From NCBI RefSeq assembly GCF_028858725.1, contig NC_084790.1, forward strand, positions 3,726,001 to 3,790,000: a stretch of 64,000 bases of DNA, written 5' to 3'. Position numbers and translations under genes: made by a program. The notes under the pieces are model-generated. The model had not been told where the DNA came from and ran no database searches. It worked only from the letters and a program-made list of their open reading frames with translations. This stretch comes from Colius striatus (taxonomy: Eukaryota; Chordata; Aves; Coliiformes; Coliidae). The first letter of the stretch is position 1. Every line of letters begins with the position of its first letter. Below are positions 1-12,145 of the stretch, in pieces.

Positions 1-1793
1 ACAGACCTTGGTGCAGGACACATCCTTACTCCTGAGCCTCTCTTACAGACCAGCCTGCCAGTCCTGGAGACAAAACCTATCAGAGGCTCAGGAGACACAG
101 TGAAGTCTGGGCTAGAAGAAAGCTAAATGGGTTTGATGTGTTTATTCATTTCTGCAGTCCTTAAAATCCTTTCTTAGCTCTTTTGAGAGCGTTAACTGGC
201 GTGACTCTTGATCTGTAGCCGCACCGAGCGCCGTACGCTGCGAGCTGCAGCAGACAGCAGCAATGTTTTGCTTCTAAGTCACTAATCTCCATGAGTCTGT
301 GCTATTCTGGGTGTCTCTCCAGCAGGAGGAGAGGCTTCTTCAGGGTTTTATAATCCACCAAGGGCACAGCCAGCCTGTTTTGAGCCACCTCCATAACAGC
401 TCTCAACACCCAACACGGCAATTAGTCACCACTTACCAGACATGACGTACCCCACCAGCCCAGCTCCTGCCCGCGCCCACGGGGGTTACGGACTGGCTGC
501 CCGAGAGCAACGACTCTTCTTTCTTAATCCGGTGACTCCATAGTTCATCAATCCGAGATAGGCAAGTAAATAAGTCAGGCATTCAAGACTGATGCAGGAA
601 AGGGCAAATATGTTACTAAGCGTAGCCCACTGTTTGTATGCATTACACACCAGGTCTGCACAGGATGCGGAGGAGGGAGCTCTGAGCTGTAGAATTACCT
701 CCTGTCAGAGAGCCTTTGGCTCTGGCTCTCTGGACACCGTGGTCCCCATTGGTGCTGCCTTCCCCAAGGACCAGAGAGGACGGGCACGTTCCCATGCAGC
801 TGGTGCTGTACAGGCATGGGGAATATGCTTGGCTTTGATGTCCCTGAACAGAGATGCTGGGGTTTGGCTGGCATGGTGGGTATGGAGAGGGATAGACTGA
901 TTTTCCTTATCCCGAGACAAATGAGTGAGGTTCCTTCAGTGCACTTGGTGGAAGAGAGTGTTGCTGAATGGCAGCTCCCGGCGTGCCAATGTGCAGAGAG
1001 GCACGAGGAAAAGCAGCAGCCTGTGGGACCTCACTCATGTGCTGCTGCAGTGGGACCAACTCCCCATTTCCAGTGTCCAAAGACTGTGTGCCTGGAACCT
1101 CCAAGGGAAGCCTGCCTTCTGCCATGGGGTTTTTTAATGGAGAGTTAAAAAAACCTCCTTCCTAACTAAAGGGAAGCCAGTAATCAAAATGTAATAGCAC
1201 TCAGATTGTTAAAGCAGTGCCTTGACTGAGAAAACAGCCACATGCAGAGGCTTCCAGGACTCAGCTCACTTTGTACCAGCAAAATAAACCCTCAGATTAA
1301 ATGTACACCCTCTCACAGAACGTTGCTCTGGCAGGCAGCTCCAATCTCTCTGACTCACTGCAGGTCCACCCCGCGTGGCTGGGGGCTCACTGTCTGCCGT
1401 GGCCTCTCCGGGTGGCTTCCCAGGGTCAGGGTCCCATGCAAAAGTCATCAGAGTGATAGTTCATTTGATTCTGTGATCCTTAGACGCAAAAAAAAACCAC
1501 CTCCAAAAACCCAACAAGCACTGTGCAAATAAAGCAGAATGTAGATTTTAGGCCCTTGAATCCTGAAAAGCTGTTGCAAATTAATCCTCTTTGCACTTGC
1601 CCAGATGCACTGTGGCACCAGGACCGGAGGCTGGAGGGCGGAGGGGGGGGGGGTGGAAAAGCAATACAGGATGACTTGTTTTCTTATGAGCTGGATTCCA
1701 CTCCAAATCCCCAGTTTTTATAGACTTTTCCGCTGAAGTCTGCTCCTGCCCGGGGCATGCCTGTGTAACCGCTCCTCTCTCTGCATTCCTCAG
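1..1793. other. 5' flank of TNS4, no gene seen
   Basis: No coding exon can be supported here. The open frames are short, overlap on both strands and resemble no family I know. A polypyrimidine tract ending in CAG at 1791-1793 looks like a splice acceptor. That would make the sequence from 1794 the 5' UTR part of the first coding exon of TNS4, with a non-coding first exon and promoter further upstream, possibly within or beyond this stretch. A run of about 12 G with one T lies near 1640-1655. Confidence 0.5.
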
Positions 1794-1931
1794 ATTCTTC
1801 TTCTGCCTGAGACGCTGGATTGAAGAAGAAGGGGTCCCCGCTGGAGAAAGAGAGGCAAGGAGGAGGAGGAGGAGGTGGTGGAGGAGGAGGTTTCCCTTGG
1901 ACTTGAAGCTGTCAAACCAGAAAACCAAACC

Positions 1932-4900
1932 ATGTCACAAGTCATACAGAACCACGTGTTGCGTGTTGGACAGAGCGTGTGTGTTTCCTCACAGGAGGAA
2001 AGTAAGAGCTTGCACCCAGGCTGCTCCTCTCTGCCGATGAAATACACCTACTACTCGGCACAGGGCTGGGCTGACCAGCCAGCAATGGTGCTTCAAGGAG
2101 CCCACCCTGTGTTTGAGCAACAAAATACCTCTCTGGAGAGACCCAATGCCCTGTATCAGCCAAAGGATGAGGAGAGGGAGGACACCGGCACAGATCCTGA
2201 GGCTCACCTGGTGTCTCCTACGTTGGACATCTCGATTGAGAGCCTCAACCAGCTGATCCTGGAAATAGATCCGACCTTTCAGCCGCTCATGTGCAAGCCA
2301 GTGAAGGAGGCGGTCCAGGCTGCTTCTCAGGGTGACACTGCTGCCACCAAGAAACAAGATCGGGAGGCAATAGGTGAGGCAAAGGGCTCTAATTGTACAG
2401 TGGAGCCAACACAGCTCAGACCTCATGAAAACCCTGTGCAAGAGGCAAAGTCCAGGGCAGAGAGCTTGGCTACACACCAGCCTCAGTGGGCAAGGATGAG
2501 GTCCTGTGCTCCTGCGGAGGGCTGGAAATGGGCGTTGGTGGCATCCCCCGCTGTCCTCAGTGAGATCAGTGTGGGATGCTTGTCTTCAGATATCAGGTTT
2601 TCACATAAAGAAGCAGAACAGACTGTGTGTCCAAGCTCTCTGCTTAGGTGGGGCCCCTGTGTGATCACTCTTGAAACATCTCATGTCCAGCCAGATCAAC
2701 AGGATACAAAACAAAACAGGGAGAACAGCCTGTAATTGAGCTTGGTGTTTGTTTCCCTGTGTTTGGAGAAAACATTTCGTGTTAGAACTGGGACTTGTAG
2801 CTCCTAATCCAAGTTGCTGCCATCAGTGACTAGAGACAGGCCCTGACCTCTGGATGCAATGTGTGACCATGCTTTTCCTCAGAGCAGAGCCCCAGCTCTA
2901 CCAAAGGGCCTTTCCCAGGGTCATACTTGACCTGTAGAAGCACAAGGATTTGAAGCCAGATTTCCAAAGCCCTGGGCTAAGGTACTGATCGTTACACAAC
3001 CATCCCATTTAAATGTTCCCAATCATTTTGCCAGGGAAATTCTTCTTCCAGGGCTTATGCACTCCTCCAGCAGCATACCTGGCATACACGAGGCAGAACA
3101 CCAGCAGCACATATCAACCCCCTCTTTCTGCTCTCAAGCATGGATGCCTTTTGCAACACTCCTCTGTCATCCCTGCACTTCAAAGCTCTTCTGCCTGTGC
3201 TGCTTCTGGCCCAAGCATTCTTGGCTGTGGCTCTTTTTGCAGCGTGTGAGCTGCTCGACACTCTGTGCACAGGACAGCACCAGCAGACAGCGTGTTGCAC
3301 GCTGCTGCAAGTCTTCTGGTGCTCTGGAGGACAGATCTGTGATGTGTTTAGGTGCCTAACCTAGGGCTCTTTCCAGGGGAAGGTCACATGAGAAGATGTT
3401 AAACCATGAAAAAAATATCTGTTCTTCCTGAACCCTCGTGCAAACATCTGCATGAGGAAGGTGAGGTTGGAGGAGGACAAAGTGCCTCTGCAGCCCAGGC
3501 AGGCGTGAGGGGCCCGATGCTCTAGCAGGGAAGCAGCTAAGCTGAGTCAGGGGGAGCTGTAGGATGGAAGAGGGTGGTGGCTTTGCAGATGAAATACCGT
3601 GGCAAAGTGCAAGTTCAACTCTTGGCTCCTCAGACTAGTGTTTGGAGGCATTCAGGTGCCTCTCCTTTAGGCATCACTCAAGGGTTAGAGACCCAAGCAG
3701 TTCAGCAGGTAGCACGCTGGTGGCTTTGAAAAGCTGGCTCCAAGTATGGAACTGAACATCTGGGAATCTGGCCCTGAATTCAGTGAGAAAAGCCTCTTTT
3801 CAGCCTTTTTCTTGGTTTTAAATTGTTATTTCTTTAAGAGCTCTTCTTTTTTGTACAAAGTCCCTACTGAGGCACAGCATCCCAGCTCACCCACCTGCTC
3901 CTGCTCCAGCCCTGTGACCTGTGCCTGCCCTGCTGCTTTTTTTTTCCCCCTGTGGAAAAGCTCCCATCGGGTTCCTGCCTCCCCCTACTTCCCCCCTTGG
4001 CCATGCAGAGAGGGCAGCACAGGACCCCATTGCACTGTTTGAATAATTCCCACCCCCTTCCTTTTTGCCTGAAGTATAAATTCCCTACAACTTGATGTGA
4101 GGGCTGGCAGGAGACTGATGGTGCCCAGAGTCTGTGAGAGGGGCTTGTTCTTGTCTAGTGGAAACCAGAAAGAGGGATTTTGGCATAACAGACGCTGTAA
4201 CAGTCAGAGGCATTGATGAGAGTCACTGACTCCCGCTGGTCCCTGCTTGTTCCTGGAGGAGAGCGTCCGGGCTCGCGTGACAGCTGGGCTCCGTGTTTGC
4301 GGCACTTTTGCCACTCCTTGATGCTGAAAAGCTTGCCAAGGTCCTGAGCAAATATTTGAGGTTTAACCACGCATGATAAGCAGGAGCAAAGGCAGAAAAG
4401 CAGGAGGCAAAAGGCCTCCTTTGCCCAGTGCACACATGCTTCTCAGTTATTTCTTTAAAGGACAATTAAAAACCCTCATTTCATTTCCCTTTTTTGAGGG
4501 AGACATTGACAAAAAGCATCTGGCCAAGAGCTTGCTGTAAGGGAGAGCAGAACCACATGGCTCCTGAGCCTTTCGGAGGACAGGCTTTAGAGGAGCTGCT
4601 CCTGGCTGCCAGTGGCAGTGAGGGTTTGGAGAGGGAAGGCTGTGGTTCTGGCTCCTTCCCGTGCGTGGTCCAGCTGCATCCCCGCTGGGGACCAGCCCTT
4701 CTGCCTTCCCTGGCGCCTCCTCGGCGGCTCTCTGCTGGCCGTGCACTGGGATCCGCAGAGAAAAGGGGCTCAGGGAGTAACTTTTGTACAGACTTGTGCT
4801 TTTCCTGCTCAGCAAGCTTTATGCCCCAGAGGTCTGGTTGTTCCTTGCAGTAAACAGGGTCCGCAGTGCTTGGCAGTCTGGAGCCAGCTGCGCTTCCCCA

Positions 4901-7900
4901 GCCAGCTACCCTCACCAGAAGGTCCCAGCGCAGGAGCGAGGCACATAACATCAACTGTCAGGGAACTCAGGGCTGTTTAGAGCAGTTTTTTTATTACTGC
5001 AGCAAAAAAAGGTTTCTCTCTCTCCAAGAAACACTTTTAAAAGGTGGAACTTTCCTGAACTCTATGGCAGGGCAAGAACCAGGAGCTGAAAACAAAGCTG
5101 GGCACGTTCAGACTAGAAAGGAGGTGCAGGCTGCTAGCAGTGGAGGTGATTAACCACAGGAACAACTTCCCTCGGGAGGTGATGAATTTGCCATCGCTCC
5201 AAGGGCTTAAATCAAGTCTGGGTGTCTCTTGCTAAAAGGTGTCTTCTAGCTCAGCCAGAAGTGGTGGCTTTACTCAAGGAACCCAGTGGCTGACATGCAT
5301 CAGGCACCTGGGGAGCCAGGCACTCCTTTGTCCTGGCCATGAGGTTTCCCCAAAGGTCTTAGAGCAAGTGATGTTCTGTCAGATGTGTTACCATATAAAT
5401 GGGGCTAGGACGTGCATTCCATGCTCCAAGCATGAACAGAACAGAAAGAAACTCACAGCAGGACACAGGCACAGGAACTGCCTTGGAAATTACAGAATCT
5501 TTTTTGGTTGGAAAAGCCCTTGAAGCTGCTGCAGTCCCAGCCCTGCCCTCACCCTGCCCAGCCCACCACTAACACACAGCCCTCAGAACCTCAGCTCCAC
5601 GGCTTTGGGATCCCTCCAGGGCAGGGCAATCCCCCAGGTCCCTGGGCAGCCTGGCTGACACTCCTCTCAGGAAAACAGTTCTGCCTCAGCTCCAACCTCA
5701 ACCTCCCCCGGGGCAGCCCGTTTCCTCTTGTCCCGTCACTCTTCACTAGAGAGAAGAGACCAACTCCCAGCTCACTCCAGCCTCCTGTCAGGGAGTTGCA
5801 GGGAGTGCTCATGTCTCCCCTCAACCTCCTCAGCTGAACACCCCCAGCTCACTCAGCTGCTCCCCATCAGACTTGTGCTCCAGACCCTTCCCATCTCCAA
5901 TGTCCATCTCTGGACATGCATCTTATGTCTCTAGAGAGACTTGTGCATGGTGGGATAAGGGAAGAGAGAACAGCCAGCCCCTGCTCTGTGCTGTGCACTT
6001 GCTGCTGACATGGCCAGTCTCATACCTGACCCTCAGAGCCATATAACTGCCTTTGTCCCATGTGGCTTCCCTCTGCCTGCCACTCCACAGCCATGGTGCA
6101 GTTGGTACTGGTGTCCAGCTGTGCCTCAGGGCCAACTGACATCCCTCATGATCCTCCCCGCTGACAGCTCAGAGGGTGCACACTACTGACATGGGCACCC
6201 TCCAAACTCAACATCATCCCTGAGGGGAGCAGCCAGATGTTCTTCTCTTGAGTCAGGTACAAACAGAGCAGCTGCTGGAGGAAACACCCTCCACTGGCTG
6301 CAGGTCTGGGCAAGAACCAGGGGCTGTGCAGGCAGACGTGACTGCCTGTAACCCCTCTGCCCTGGGAACCTGCCAGTGATGGGGTGGGTCACCATGGCTT
6401 GGTGGCTGTGAAGAAATCAGCCTTCAGGGAGTCTTAACAAAGGCCATTGTTGGGCCATGGGGTCTCCCTGCAGAGCCTGGGGTTCTCCCCTGTGCCCAGG
6501 CATCCTGCAGGGCATGTTGACCTGACCCACAATTAATAGCAAGAGCAGAGACCTGTGACTCCCACAGAGCATAGCTGATGCAGCTAAGGGCTTAGAGACA
6601 CCAAAATGCTGAGGGGGTTGGAACATCTTTCTTAAGAGGAAATGCAGCAGGACCTGGGACTGTTGAGCCTGGAGAAGGCTGAGGAGGGACCTCATTAACA
6701 CTTACAGGTACCTAAGGGGTGGGTGTCAGGAGGATTGGGGTGACACTTTGTTCTGTAGTGTCCAGCAACAGGACAAGGGACAATGGACATAAACTGGAAC
6801 ACAAACAGTTCCACTGGAACACAAGGAAAACTTGTTTGGTGCTGAGGTGAGGGAGCCCTGGCCCAGGCTGCCCAGGGCGGGTGTGGAGGCTCCTTCTCAG
6901 GACGTTTCCAAACCCACCTGGACACGTTCCTGTGACCCTGATCGAGGGGAACCTGCTTTGGCAGGGGATTGGGCTGGATGAGCCTCAGAAGTTACTTCCA
7001 GCTCCCGCCATTCTATGATTCTAACAAACCTCACTCCACCACTGAATCAGTAACAACCTCCTTTCTTCCTGCAGACATTAAATACATAGAGATGACTCCA
7101 AGCAGAGCCACAAGTTCCGAGCTGCTGCAGGGCTCCCCCAGCCCTTCAGGCACACCATTCTCAAGGTCTCCCCAGGGCAACAGCTTCCTGCCCCAAAAAG
7201 GGGGTCTCAGAGGTAACTACAGCACCAGTGGCAACGTGGTTTTCTCAAGCCCAGCCAGCCCCTTGAGCCCCTGCTCAGGCACCTCGAGCTGCGCTGCCTC
7301 CCCGCCCCAAAGCACCGCGTCCGAGTGTGTGGCCGCAGGCACAGACGCCATCTCCTACGGCCCCGCTGCTCTCGGCACCTCCCCAGCCTTGGACAACTTG
7401 CTGAAGCCAGTGCAGGTGGTGAGGGCCCAGCAGAGGGGCAGCTGGGTCTCCCTGCTCTCCACAAGCCCTGGCTCAGACACCAGTTACATCCTTGGAAGGT
7501 AAATGCTGCTTTATGTCCCACTCGTGGGCTGGTGATGGGGATGGGAGGGGTGTTGGAGTGGTTACCCCAAGTCCCACTGTCTGAGACCCCCTTTCTGAGG
7601 CTGGAAGTCGGTGCCCCACGAGGTCTGTGGCTGTGCATCACGTCCCAGCTGAACAGCCCCACTGATCTCCTTCTGCTCTCTGGCTCCCTCTTGCAGCAGC
7701 ACCCACTCTCTCCACAATGATGACTCAGATGCTCACCCCACTGCCTGCAGCTCCACCGACTGCCTGTCCCCTGCCAGCTCTCTGGGCAGTCCCTGCCCAC
7801 CTTCCCCAAGCATCAGGTCTCACTCTGGAGAAGCTTTTGGCCTGAGTCCCCACCAGCCCAGGGCAGCCTGCACCACCAAAGCCAACACCTCTCCATCCCA

Positions 7901-10900
7901 GAAGACACAGGCCAGCAGCTGCCCTGCCTCCATCCTCAACACCACAGCTGACATCCCAGTGCTGCTGGTGAACGGGTGCCTGGAACAAGGAGATGCATCT
8001 TCCAAGCTGGCCAAGGCTCCTCCAGCCTCTGCCAAGCAGATCCCCCCTCCCAGCTGCAGCCCAGCCTCGAGGCTTGGTGGCTTGAACAATGCACTGTCAG
8101 CACCAGCGCTCTCCTCTGCCTCAGACAGTAAGTCACCTCCCTGCCATCAGGCAGGTCTGCTGGGAAAGGGGCTGTAGACCTCAACAGCTGCCTGGTTTAT
8201 CTGTGAATGATAGAGATGAAGGACAGGAGGTCCTTGATCTCCACAGGGCTGCAGGGCTCTGTGGTGACCTCCAGCTCTTTGCTGATGACCCTGCATTGGC
8301 CATGGTGTTTTGCCTAGCAGGGTGCTGAGGCACAAGCTCAGCAGGCAGAAGGACTTTGGTCCCCTCAAGGAGGTGCAAACATATTTATTTATAGCACCTG
8401 AGAATGAGAACCATAATTCTGTCATTTCATCCTTGTTTGAGGGCCCAGAATGGGTAGGGAGGAGGGGTTGGGGTTCCAGTTTGCTCTGGAGAGCATCTAA
8501 TGATACCAGAGTTTATAAGGCCCCTCATTCAAGAGTAAACAATAGGGCTATTGTTCTCTGGAGGAGATTAGCAGAGGCAGCTCTCTGGGCAGAGGGTTTT
8601 AATTGGGATTCTTATGGGAACAGCAGGAGAACTTTGTGGGTCGGATCCTCAGCTGGTGTAAATCCCTGTGGTTCAGCAGACTTGTGCAGGGCTGAGCAGA
8701 CTGGCATTGCTGGGGGATCCCACGTGCTGCCCTTCTGTGCTCCATCACAGCCTGCCAAGAGATGTAATTACATGGAGAATTAATTATTCTGAGTAAGGAG
8801 GAAGCTCTGTTCAAAAGGATTGGGAAAAAACCACAACCTTCAACCCTGACCAGCCTGAAAGAGAAATCTCTTTGCTAGGGCTCTGTCCTGCTCACTGATG
8901 TCTGCTTTGAAGGTCTTTCAGGTCCTCCACTGGCCTTGACACCATGAGCTCTCTTGCAGGTGCCTCAAGATCTGGGCAGCCGACCATGAAGTTTGTGATG
9001 GACACATCAAAACACTGGTTCAAGCCAAGCATAACCAGGGACCAAGGTAAGACACAGCAAATGTCTCTGCTGGGATAACCCCCCCTGAGTCTTGCTCTCT
9101 GGTCTCCGAGCTGGAGTTTACCTCCCTGCAGCACCTCAGTCCAGCTCTTGCCCATGCTGAGGTCCTGTGAGCACTCCATGGTGGCAACTCAAAGTCTACT
9201 GAGGGCTGACTGGTATGGAGAAACCCACTCATAGATCCAGGGGGAAGGCTCAGAAACATAGGCTGTGCCTCTCTGTCCCCTACCTCAAGTCCAGCAGAAC
9301 TTCTCCTGCCTCTGACTCCTCTGACTGTGCTGATACTCAGCATGGCCTGGGGAGGGGCTGGCTGTGTCCTGGGGACCACAGGGACCCACGGGACTGAGCC
9401 AGGGCCCATCAGTCCACGGGGACACAAGGGACATGTGTGGCCTCAGCCAACGCTCTGGAGGGTTTCTCACGGCTGCCAAAGAGCAACTCCCCGCGAGAAC
9501 ATCAGCTGGAGGCAAAAGGCAAAGCCAGGGAGGTTCCACCTGTTTTGCTTGGCTGAGCCTCTGCCTGTGCTTTGACAGCAATCCAGCTGCTGAAGGACAA
9601 GGAGCCAGGCACGTTCGTGGTGCGGGACAGCACGTCGTACAGGGGGTCTTTTGGACTGGCCATGAAGGTTCCTTCCTCTCCATCTGGCAGCCAGACAGGT
9701 ACAGGGGCTTGCTTTGGAAAGGTGGGCTTGGCTTCAAGGATTTAATTGAAATCAGTCAAACAAGCAGAGAAGCCACAGGACTCTAGTTGTGTGAGGGATG
9801 CTGGCAGCAGAGTCTGTGCGTGCCCATCACAACCCTGCAAGGGGAGTGACAGTGTGCTCACCACTCAGAGTAGAACCCCCAAGGGACGCTCTGGGATGTG
9901 GGAAGGGGAGGGCAGGGGTGAAACACTGGTGCTGGAGCTGTCTTTGACCCCACTTGCAGGTGAGGAGAGCAGTGACCTTGTCCGGCACTTTCTCATCGAG
10001 TCCTCTGCCAAAGGGGTGCATTTGAAAGGAGCCAGCGAGGAGCTGTATTTTGGTAAGGATGGTGCTGTTACCCCCAGGAGCTGTTTCCAGAAACCCCTCA
10101 GAGCACCAGCCAGGGCTGGGGCTGCTCCACAGCTCCTGCCCACACTTCTCTGCCAGGGAACCTGTGGCAGCAGTCTCCAAAACAGGAATGTGGGATGGGG
10201 GGTTGGAGAACCCACCTTTATCACTGTAAGGCCCTAAATAGTCCAGCTTAACCCTCCTTCCCTCCTTATGAGCTCCCTGGGACACTGATGTGAGGCCAGA
10301 GGCACGTAGGAGGGAAGTTTCAAGCCTCAGGGCCCTCTAAATCATCTATTGCAGGGAGCCTCTCTGCCTTTGTGTATCAGCATGCCATCACCCCACTGGC
10401 ACTGCCCTGCAAGCTGAGCATCCCCACACGAGGTAAGTGTTGAGGGCAGCAGAGGTGCTCTGAGAGGTCCCTCCTGCTGGTCTGGGGAGGTGGGAAAGTT
10501 CCACAGTGGGGAGGGGGCTGAACAGCCTGGCGCCCCTGCAAACAGGACCCACTGCCCTGGCTGGAGCCAGAGCAGGGACCTGCAAGAGCTGAACTTTGAG
10601 TCCAAGAGGATGGTGACTTGCTTTTGCTGGAGGTGGAGGGTGGTCAGCAAAGCAGCAAGGAGCAGGGGACCACTGAGCGTGGGCAGGAAAGGAGGAGTGG
10701 GGAGAACAGAGGTGGACAGAGCCAGGAGAGGGAGATGGAAGACAATTTATTATTGCACTAAACCCCTGCAATTTAAGTGGTCCTGGGCTTTTAGGCCTCT
10801 TGTGAGATAAGGAATCACCACCCAGTGTCAAGTGGTGACCCAGAGCAGCCTGACGTGTGGCATCAGGGCTCCTGCTTGTTGTTTGTGCAGATCTCACTGA

Positions 10901-12111
10901 TGGAGAAGACAGCCCTGACTGTGCTCCAGAGTCCACACTGTCCCTGCTGAAGAAAACTGCTGGTAAGGAAAGAAGCAGGCTGCTGTCACCAGGGGACAGT
11001 CCAGCTGGAAATAGCTACAGCTCTGGACATGCACCCATGCTTTGGGCTTTACAGAATCACAGAGTCATAGAATGGTAGGGGCTGGAAGGGCCCTCCAGAG
11101 CTCATCCAGCCCTGCGACAGCAGGTTCCCCTCCATCAGGGGGCACAGGAACATGTCCAGGTGGGTTTGGAAACCTCCCACAAAGGAGCCTCCACACCCTC
11201 CCTGGGCAGCCTGGCCCAGGGCTCCCTCACCTCAGCACCAAACAAGTTTGTCCCAATGTTCCAGTGGAACTTTTTGTGTTCCAGCTTGTGCCTTTTACCC
11301 TTTGTCCTGTCACTGGCCACCACAAAACAAAGACTGGCCCCATCCTCCTGACACCCACCCTGTAGAGATTTATCAGCATTGACAGGGTCCCCCCTCAGCC
11401 TTCTCTTCTCCAGGCTCAACAGCCCCAGGTCCCACAGCATTTCCTCATCAGGAAGATGCTCCAGGCCCCTGATCATCTTGCTGGCCCTGTGCTGGCCTCT
11501 CTCTCCGGCAGTTCCCTGTCCCTCTGGAGCTGGGGAGCCCAGAACTGGATGCAATAAAGTCCAGTTAGTCCTTACCTATCAAACACCAGGTTCTATCTTT
11601 TTATATCATCCACTTCCGACACCATTCACAGCAAAAGCTGTGAAAAGCCAGCGCTGGCTTTGGAGCTGGGCAATGCAGGAGGTCACCCCAGGGTCTGTGT
11701 GGGTGACAGTGCCATGTCCCCCTCCTGGTTTTGTCACCAGGCTGGAGATACCTGCAGGTTTTCTTCATGTCCTCAGATTGTGGGCCTGAAAGACAACCTG
11801 ATATGGGGTTTTTTTCTCTTAAGAAAGGAGACTTTTGGTCATTACAGTGGTTAAATAAATCTTGAAAGGACAGTTCTTGAGGTCACAAGGCTGATCAGAG
11901 ACCCACAGTTCCCTCTATTTTAAACAGCCTCTGATTTCTAATTCTCTGTCTCGATTGGCTTTGATCAGTGTTTGAACTGATGAACATCTGGAGTTTCTAG
12001 GAGAGGGATTGGGGCAGTTGAGGGCTGGAGAAATTCCTGAGAAGCCCTATGTGAGATGCGTGGAGACCGCACAGCAGGACAGGGAAGGGTCTTTGCTCCC
12101 CTTGGGTACCC

Positions 12112-12145
<34 letters not shown>

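Larger units (their letters stand above)
2374..7074 (+). other. TNS4 intron 1 (4.7 kb)
   Basis: This is the intron between the first two TNS4 coding exons (donor GTGAGG at 2374, acceptor CCTGCAG ending at 7074). It contains an old CR1-like relic near 5055-5245 and two younger CR1 fragments at about 5490-5910 and 6640-7022. I see no conserved coding sequence in the remainder; the open frames there are short and uncorroborated. Confidence 0.8.

Noticed and set aside
1875-1931. Upstream in-frame ATG for TNS4
   Set aside because: Adds a GAG-rich leader not seen in the family; the ATG at 1932 gives the conserved MSQV start.
2374-2735. Read-through extension of TNS4 exon 1
   Set aside because: A good donor at 2374 restores the conserved DIKYIE sequence with exon 2; the extension has no family similarity.
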